DNA of 64,000 bases from Oikopleura dioica. Its lineage: Eukaryota; Chordata; Appendicularia; Copelata; Oikopleuridae. Positions 57,405-64,000 of the stretch are shown here, one piece after another (the stretch's first letter is position 1; the number at the start of each line of letters is the position of its first letter). The position numbers and the translations under genes were made by a program. A model generated the notes under the pieces. That model had not been told where the DNA came from. It saw nothing but the letters and a program-made list of their open reading frames with translations, and did no database searches. Where the stretch lies: assembly GCA_907165135.1 (NCBI GenBank), contig OU015569.1, forward strand, positions 3,472,001 to 3,536,000, given 5' to 3'.

Positions 57405-57592
57405 TCAATTTTTATAATACTCCTGTTTATATCCGTTGCCAGCGTAGCCTGCTCTTGCTTCTGAAATAGCGATTTGCTTGTAAGGTAAGAGTTTCGAAGG
57501 CTCTAAAACCTGGTGGGACGGAAGGATTGTAGTATTGACTGGAGCCTGAAGCTGCTTCACTGCTGGACTTACTCTCCTGCCCCTTTTCCCTA
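57405..57592 (-). CDS. Possible alternative terminal exon of the hnRNP gene
   Basis: A clean open frame follows a TTTTCAG acceptor: GKRGRRVSPAVKQLQAP, then EPSKLLPYKQIAISEA, ending GYAGNGYKQEYYKN and a stop at 57405. The Gly/Tyr-rich end resembles hnRNP tails. It lies 0.5 kb beyond the hnRNP stop on the same strand and has no start codon of its own. No other gene can own it. Coding status is inferred only. Confidence 0.35.
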
Positions 57593-58121
57593 CTGAAAAC
57601 GCATATTAGCTCAATTGGCGTTTGAATCTTTTATACATTATCCGATCCCTTTTTCGAAACTCCAATGGCAGAATGCGATACAAATACTTTGCATTTTATC
57701 GCATCAAGTTAAGAGAGGGAATCAAGGAACGGATATTTGACCTGTATTGCGTTGAGAAGAGTTGCCGATAATAGTTGCAATTAAGCTTATACTGCAATTC
57801 TTGATTTTCACTGAGGGCGTCAAAAAAGACGAACCATTTCCGCTTTGACTATGCAAGGGGAGAATTTAAAAGCCAAAATGACAATTGAAATCGCAGGACC
57901 AATCACATTCGAGCATTTAAAAAATCAGAAAAAATCGAGAATCGCGGTAGAAATCAAAGACGATGGAGGTAAACGAAATTAACGAAAGAATAAAATCAAA
58001 ATAACAAAAAGGAACTAAAAAGAGGCGGTACAGCATGTACTCTAATCGAGTCTTCGATTAGGGAGTTAAACAATTTTTCTAAGGATATATAGCGGAGTAA
58101 ACGTTCGAGTCACTCAAATGA
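57593..58121. other. hnRNP 3' region
   Basis: No conserved exon is seen. The stretch is AT-rich with poly-A runs; it is either the hnRNP 3' UTR or the intron before the candidate alternative exon. Confidence 0.45.
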
Positions 58122-59686
58122 CTACCTAGATCCATTTGCAGCCGGATCGGCGATATAAGAGCCGCTACGACCGCTGTCGTAGCCACTTGGCGCTGCTGCA
58201 TACGCAGAGTTGTCTCTAGAAGGAGGCCCAGGAGGTGGCGCCGGATATCCTCCGTGGGTATGAGGAGGGGGATCACGTGGCGGATAGCCGCGGTCGGAAT
58301 AGCTATCACGAGGCGGAGGAGGATGCCCACCATATCTGTTTTGCTCCGGTGGGCCATACCGATCATAATAATCCCTTATTTCTGGCTGTCTAAGAAAGCT
58401 TGCCAATTTGCAGCAATGCCAAAGTGCGTGTTAAACTACAATAAAGCCAGTTCCTTGGAGGACCGTAACGGTCTACAGGCGGTCTATCGTAACTACTGCC
58501 ATATCGATCGTATCCTCTAGGCGGGGATCGTTCTCTTGCGTAGGGATCTCCATATCTCTCCTGTGGAGGACCATATCTATCCCTTGGATAGCCTCGATCT
58601 TCATAGCCTCCCCGATCGTAGCCTCTATCATATCCTCCTCTATCGTGATAGCCGCCGTGGGGAGGACCTCGTCGATGGTAGCCACCGTGCTCGTCGTCGT
58701 ACGGCCGACCGTACGGATGATGGCCGCCATAATGCTGCCGGTGATTTCGGTCGTGTGCGCCGCGGCGCTGCTGACTTTCACGCCTCTTCGTGGCCGTCTC
58801 GATTTGAAATCTCGTTAGCGCTTTTCGCGTCTCAACCGGACGCCCGGCAACCTTAACGAGGATAAATGAAGCTGCTGAACTTATAAACACTTGTTGCTCG
58901 CACGTCACAATACATCTTACAGCAATAAGGCAATAATCAAACACGAAAGCAGTATTTTTTCTCTCAAGGACTTACCGTGTGCTTCTCGCCAACTATTCTG
59001 TCGACGGGATCATGGTCTTGAAAAGTGATGAAAGCCTGTCCCTTGTCGGAGTGAAGCTCGAACTCTTGAATGGCGCCAAAGCCCTCGAAGTATCCCCTGA
59101 TCTCTGACTCCGTGAGATCGCCGATCGAGCCGATATATAGTTTCGTGGTCGATACTGCAGCTGCCGGATCCCGGGACTCGTTCCGAGAGATCGCTCGCTT
59201 TGGCTCAAGTACACGCCCGGCAACCTTTAAAGTAATCGTTAGTACTATGACTGGGAAGAAGCTTTCACCTTGTGAGGCCGATTATTCATGACTTGGTCGA
59301 CGGCCGTGCCTCTGGTGAAAGTAACGAACCCAAAACCCTTTGCAAACTTGGTTTTGGGGTCCTTGGGCACCACACAATCCACTATCTCTCCGAAACTCGA
59401 AAAATGATTTTTGAGCATTTCTGTAGCTAGTTTCATTATCATGCCGAGTTCAATTAGCTGCTGTATAGTTTGCAATACACCAAACAGTATGTTTGCAGGA
59501 TTGATACATGTGAGATGTATGCTAGACGCAAAAGCTTTAATGCTTGTCAGAATTATTGATACGAAATGACTGTAATGACTCTATTCCTTCATCCGCCTCA
59601 TAAGGCAAATTCCCGATGAAAATTTTCCTTGCTTGCTCAGGCTCATTGAATTCATCGTCGAGTATGTGGTGCGAGCTTTCCGACAT
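58122..59686 (-). CDS. hnRNP A/B-like RNA-binding protein (two RRMs and an RGY-rich tail)
   Basis: A nuclear RNA-binding protein likely acting in splicing or mRNA packaging. The start MSESSHHILDDEFNEPEQ leads to RRM1 (RNP2 KIFIGNL; RNP1 KGFGFVTF). RRM2 follows (RNP2 KLYIGSI; RNP1-like GQAFITF, whose first aromatic position is altered). The tail, from QRRGAHDRNHRQ to PSGYDSGRSG, is rich in Gly, Tyr, Arg and Pro with GGY and RDRYGPP repeats. Exons are joined by short introns. Layout matches hnRNP A/B or DAZAP/TDP-43-like proteins. COQ10 ends 255 bp upstream on the same strand. Confidence 0.82.
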
Positions 59687-59940
59687 CTGAAAAGATAGCC
59701 TGGTTTTTGACTGGTTCACTGAAGCAAACGCTGGTTAACCTGAACCAATTGACCTTGGGGGACAGGGACTCGCCATGCATCAAGAATAGTACAGTGCAGA
59801 TTACGGTCAAAAATAAAGCTCATGCGAGGTAAAACTGTGAATGTCAAGTCAGCTTGCTGATCACAACCAACATTAAGCAAATAGTCTAGTTATTATTCGA
59901 CAGATCACAATGATTGTAAGATGCTAGAAAAGTTTCATAG

Positions 59941-60636
59941 TTATTTTTTGCCGTGTCTCGCTCTTTTCTCAAGCGCCTCAGCTTCCTGTTTAAATGCCTC
60001 AACGAATTGAGTTGAGAAGGTCTCTAAGTCAATAACATCTTCTACCAGGCCGAGCGACTTTGCAAGTTCGTATCTTACTTCCAGCTCTACTACTGTAATA
60101 CTATCATCAGGGGTTTGCGTGAATAGTTTCTAGAGAAAACTAAAGTCGAATGGAGGTCAAACCCGTGGCCATTTTTTCTTGGAGTGAATTTCCACCTCGT
60201 GTCGAGGAATTTCAACGGGAAAGAGGTGCTATTCTGCGCTAGAATCTCGCTCTCCGAGTAAGTAAGCTTAGACTTCCAACTGTGTCTTATCGGGCCGAAC
60301 TTGATGTCAATCTGACCTAGAAATGTTCAGAGAAATGAATTCACAGTCGAGAAGCGCTAACCGCTCGACTTGTCGGACGAAAGGATGGAATTTTCGCAAA
60401 AGGGCACGAAATTGGAATAATTGCCGACGTCAGCCACAACGCCGTAAATAGTCGCCATCTCAGCGCGAATAACTTTCCCCGAGTGAAAAATCGCCTTTTA
60501 GAAAGGTCCTTTTCATTATCTCTCTCTCTCTCTCTTTCGTAGTTAAATGAAGATCGTCTTTTGTCACTCTGACTTCACGCTTGTGCAAAGTGGCGAGGCC
60601 ACGGCACAATTTACCCAAGCCCAAAATCCGACTCAT
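59941..60636 (-). CDS. COQ10: Coenzyme Q-binding protein COQ10 (START/polyketide-cyclase fold)
   Basis: A mitochondrial lipid-binding protein needed for coenzyme Q function. It has a presequence-like N-terminus (MSRILGLGKLCRGLATLHK), then the START core: ATIYGVVADVGNYSNFVPFC, QIDIKFGPIRHSW, FLDTRWKFTP, VVELEVRYELAKSLG and a C-terminal helix QFVEAFKQEAEALEKRA, ending at 59941. Exon 1 ends in a (GA)n tract. Frame is restored by a GA-AG intron at about 60534-60495 joining HLTTK to AIFHSGK. Without it the frame reads past the core. The gene is part of the minus-strand run COG5 to cofilin. Confidence 0.85.
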
Positions 60637-61535
60637 TCTTTGTGTCGACCGAGCGGTTCGACCGATTCGATTTTTTCTCTGAAAAAAAAGTAAAAAAATA
60701 ACACCCTCGAAAAAAACCGTCCACCCGGACCGAGAATGCGCATTATGCAATTGTCGTTGAACATCGAGTCTGTCAGTAAATACGCGTTATGCATCTCTTG
60801 CTTCGAGCCTGGTAGAAAGAAGTATTTAAAAACGTCGCAAGGAAAATAATAATTCGGCAAACTGAGTATTTTTTGTATTGATTTTTCGCTGAGTCAAGAG
60901 TCACTGAGACATCAGGCTCCTTTTTAACCCTACGCTCGAAATTGGTATAGAAATAGGCTGAACTCCCATAATTGTTACCTGAATTTAATAAAGGAATCAA
61001 GCTGAAAATGCGGATCATTGCGTTTGTGTATAAATTGGTTTGAGGATGAAATGGTAAGGAATGAATACTGTGAACTGGGAAGAGTACAATGCGAACATGA
61101 AAGCCGATCTTTCTCTGTTGCTTTTGAAGAAACATTAATGAGAATGATATCAAGTATCTTCACGCTTGGCGGATAAATACACTAATCAAGCGAGAAAATG
61201 TTACCGGCTCTGATGGGGCTCTGGAATGACAGTTTTTAGAATCTCTCTCAATCTCTGAGTTACTGTAAGTTTTTTGTATGTTTTTGGAGTTTTATATTGA
61301 CAGGAAGTTAGTCAATTGGTGAGATCTCTGCTCGTCAATGAGTAATCACTTCGCCGGGATCTCTATCATTGTTGTTCACTAACGGAAGTGGCCTTCGCTG
61401 CGGGGCGATTTGCACCGCCTCCACCCCTTCCATGCGCCGACCGTTCTTTCTTTTTACCCCCTGCTACCGCTGCGCTGCTACTGTCGATATTCTTACGATG
61501 GAATTTCACAACTGTCATTTATGATCAAAACTAAT
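60637..61535. other. Ambiguous region upstream of COQ10
   Basis: Minus-strand frames exist (for example from 61163, MKILDIILINVSSKATEK, with a GTAACA donor near 60978), but no chain of exons or recognisable domain emerges. No RNA gene or repeat was recognised apart from the (GA)n tract just inside COQ10. Confidence 0.3.
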
Positions 61536-62643
61536 TTACTGGCAATCAGAGATTTCCGTTTCCTTTTGTGCGTCATTGAGCGGCTGGTTTTTACTTCTAG
61601 CAACTCTTCCACCTCTATTGCCTTTTCCACGACCTCTGTCGCTCCTTTGAGATCGATTCTGCCCGTTTTCTCGGGCACCGTTGGCTTCGTTTCTTTGGCC
61701 GCTTTTTCTGGAGCTGTTTGAGTTAGACGAGGAAGTACCAAGAAGTGCACGCTTGTTCGGAGCGAATTTGACAAGTTCTTTTATAAGAAAGTTACTGATA
61801 AGAGTGACCAGTCGTGGAGCTCTCCGAGATACTATGAGTGTATCTAGGTCTTTTGACGAATTCGATTCTTCTGAAAAATATTATTCGAAAAAATCGTATT
61901 AACGGATTGTGTTGTCAAAATCGTAAATAATTATATCGCAGATGCGTTTTAGAATTTCTCTAGAAATTTTGAGCCGTGACCAGGCTCGTTCCTCTTTATG
62001 CGCTCCAAAAATGGCTTTGGCCTTGTCTACAAAATTAAATGAATCATTTGAAGCATCACACTGGCACAAAAGATGAGCCAGAGTCTCCCTATTTGGGCAT
62101 TTTTCAAACTTTAAAGAAATCAATGCGGTCGATCGAAGGTAGCAAAAAGCATGTTACCTAACGGTTTCCACTGCGTAGTAATTGTCGACTCGCAGATTTC
62201 GGTATAAATCCAGACTCTTTTCCGGTGTGTCAATTCCCCGACAATTTGGGAATGCACACCCACAGCTTCACTTGCGTAAACTTTGGCAGCTTTAAGAAAC
62301 AAATTAGGTCGCAATTCAAAACGAAGTGTCAGAACACTTACTTGCGTTTCCTTCCGTAGCCATGATCGCCTTCAACATTTCTACAGTGTCGGTAACATCA
62401 CTCTCGTTGTTTAGTTCAAGCTTCATATAAACGAATTATTAACTTTTGCTCTTTTATTGAAAGCAAATACCTCAGTTGGTTCTAGCTTCTTGCTAATGCA
62501 CAACTTATCAATCACTCCACTAGCATTCGTGATGGTCGTTTCGTCGGGAATGTAGTTCTCCATTGTTCTCAACTGCTTCTCTTCCTTGTTTTCACCGGTC
62601 GCTTTCAGTAAAATCACAAAAAGCGACCGACTTACGCAGCCAT
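61536..62643 (-). CDS. Unassigned protein with RG-rich C-terminal tail
   Basis: An ATG at 62643 (MAA) splices through GTAAGT to TMENYIPDETTITNAS. Helical exons follow: VIDKLCISKKLEP, TDTVEMLKAIMATEGN, AAKVYASEAVGVHSQIVGEL, RKRVWIYTEICEST, ETLAHLLCQCDAS and ISREILKRICDII. The last exon ends in a Ser/Asn-rich then Arg-Gly-rich tail (SDRGRGKGNRGGRVAR) with stop at 61536. A helical-repeat body plus RG tail suggests an RNA-associated protein; that is inference. It lies 173 bp after the COG5 stop on the same strand. I do not recognise the family. Confidence 0.55.
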
Positions 62644-62816
62644 GGCTAAACGGCCCCAGATTAAGCATTTCACATAATTTTTATGAATATATAAGTTTAT
62701 GCTTGGTATTGCGGAAGTCCCGGAGCAGTTTAAAAGTTGGGGCGTGTATATGTGACAGAAAGAAGGTCGACAGAAAGTTCATAATTAATACTAAAGCAAA
62801 TGTGGTCTCTGGCAAG

Positions 62817-64000
62817 TCAAATAGACAAGCCCTGTTGTAAAAGTTGAGTTATCGAAGTGATTTCATGAACAAACTCGGTTTTATTTTCGAGAGTGGCGTT
62901 CTTCGTGTAATTTTCGACGGTGCCTTTTAGAAGTGACAGGCGCTCTTTCTCACTCTCGTGATCGTCTAGCCATTGCGAGTATCTAGGGAATAAGACAAGG
63001 TAACACCAGTTGTAAATTGTCAAACTACTAGTACCTGCTACGGCTCCAGTCTGCTACTTCAAAAGGCGATTTTAATTCTTCGGCTGCCCTTGATATTAAT
63101 AGCGTGATACAAGTAGAGTGAGGAACGCTTTCTCCAATACATCCACTATTTAGGATATCTTCTTCGGTGGCGCAGACGAGTGGCCTCACCGCTCGGAAGG
63201 TCTGATAAACTTTATCCAGGTCACATAGTCTCGAACAGAGTGGCGAAAGAGCCTCTTCGAAAAATTTGAAGTCATTGGAAATCTTCTGCTTGCCGCCTTG
63301 ACTGATCGGACGAATGAGGGTTATGTGGCGTATAAACAGTTTTAACGCACGACCAGCTAGAGGGCTTAAATTCTGTGCAAGAAAAGCGCGAGCATGGATA
63401 AAACTGAAATGGTCCTTGTATGAGTTCAGTCTGCTACTAGTAGATTCATAATATCTTTGTGAATGAAAATGGCAACAATAAAACTTCGAACTCGATTCCT
63501 TCGCGACACGTTTGATGAAGGTCTCAAGCTCTCTGATGAAAAGGGACGGCTTGTCTGTTACGCTGGACTCGTCTATAGAAAAATCCTCCTTGTGCATAGT
63601 AAGTATGATTGATTCTATTGCATCAGCGACAGAGGCAAAGATCGGTTCCATGATCGTCTCCTTGAGCTGTTCGCATGAGTCCAACATCGAAGTAAAGCCG
63701 ATTTTCGCGGTTTCAGTAAGGCTTTCTCTTTTATTTCGGATGGCCAAAGAAAGGATTAAATGATTTTTCGTTAAAAAGAACAATCCGTGCCTATGATCTG
63801 CCTGTGTTCCTTCCAAGTACTCAGACAATATATATGTGGAGTTAACAAGGCCGTAGTTTTGAACCTGAGTGTCATTCATTGGTCCAATAACTTGAGCACT
63901 ATTCGGTGTTCTCGTGACGAGCCCTTCGACTTTTGCAATGTAAAGATTAACAGCCTGCTCAATGTTCTTTATGATATCGTTTTGTAGTTCGTCATCAAAG
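62817..64000 (-). CDS. COG5: Conserved oligomeric Golgi complex subunit 5, C-terminal part (cut by the right edge)
   Basis: A subunit of the COG tethering complex in retrograde Golgi transport. From the edge the frame reads NIEQAVNLYIAKVEGLV, SAQVIGPMNDTQVQNYG, a long helical region, then the conserved block FIRHITLIRPISQGGKQKI. After it come SPLCSRLCDLDKVYQTFRAVRPL, AAEELKSPFEVADWSRSRY and SQWLDDHESEKERL, ending ITQLLQQGLSI at 62817. A 50 bp GT-AG intron splits RY from SQWLDD. The N-terminal half lies beyond the window. Confidence 0.9.

Overview
The window is compact animal DNA. It looks like an appendicularian tunicate, most likely Oikopleura dioica or a close relative. Conserved animal genes are split by introns that are mostly 31-50 bp. 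Several splice junctions that restore the conserved reading frame use GA-AG or GC-AG ends rather than GT-AG. Neighbouring genes on one strand often lie 30-60 bp apart, as in operons, and one gene sits inside an intron of another. This combination (about 40 bp introns, GA-AG introns, operons, nesting) is known for Oikopleura. The species call is inference. Exon joins were read by eye from frame, splice dinucleotides and remembered family motifs; no alignment or transcript data were available.

1-13 kb: an unassigned gene runs off the left edge. Next come two trypsin-like proteases that may be one tandem protein ending in a CUB domain, a two-pore potassium channel with an enlarged cap, the actin N-acetyltransferase NAA80, and the trafficking adaptor FAM91A1. 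A FABP-like gene lies in a FAM91A1 intron on the opposite strand. A paralogue lies just beyond FAM91A1. Both FABP-like proteins appear to carry an N-terminal membrane anchor, which is unusual for this cytosolic family.

13-24.5 kb: a minus-strand cluster of a beta-1,4-galactosyltransferase, a small unassigned ORF and mitoribosomal protein S18C, with a TTAA-flanked MITE in one intron. Divergent from it is a CoREST (RCOR) homologue with a tandem FQEN repeat. Then a 630 bp Mutator-like MITE with a perfect 9 bp target duplication, a tRNA-Glu(UUC), and an LXR/FXR-like nuclear receptor with an altered P-box.

24.5-38 kb: kynureninase and a three-finger C2H2 transcription factor sit among long stretches without recognisable genes (4.5 and 5.3 kb), probably regulatory. 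38-48.5 kb: an mL51-like mitoribosomal gene, a coiled-coil protein, a discoidin domain receptor (DDR) tyrosine kinase, and 3.2 kb without genes.

48.5-64 kb: mostly minus-strand housekeeping genes: NADPH:FMN reductase-like, TATDN1, MZT2 with two small unassigned ORFs, ADF/cofilin, an hnRNP A/B-like protein, COQ10, an RG-tailed protein and the C-terminal part of COG5. A class-II DYRK kinase lies on the plus strand. I saw no CRISPR array, virus, rRNA gene or bacterial feature. Gene spans below run from start to stop and include introns.
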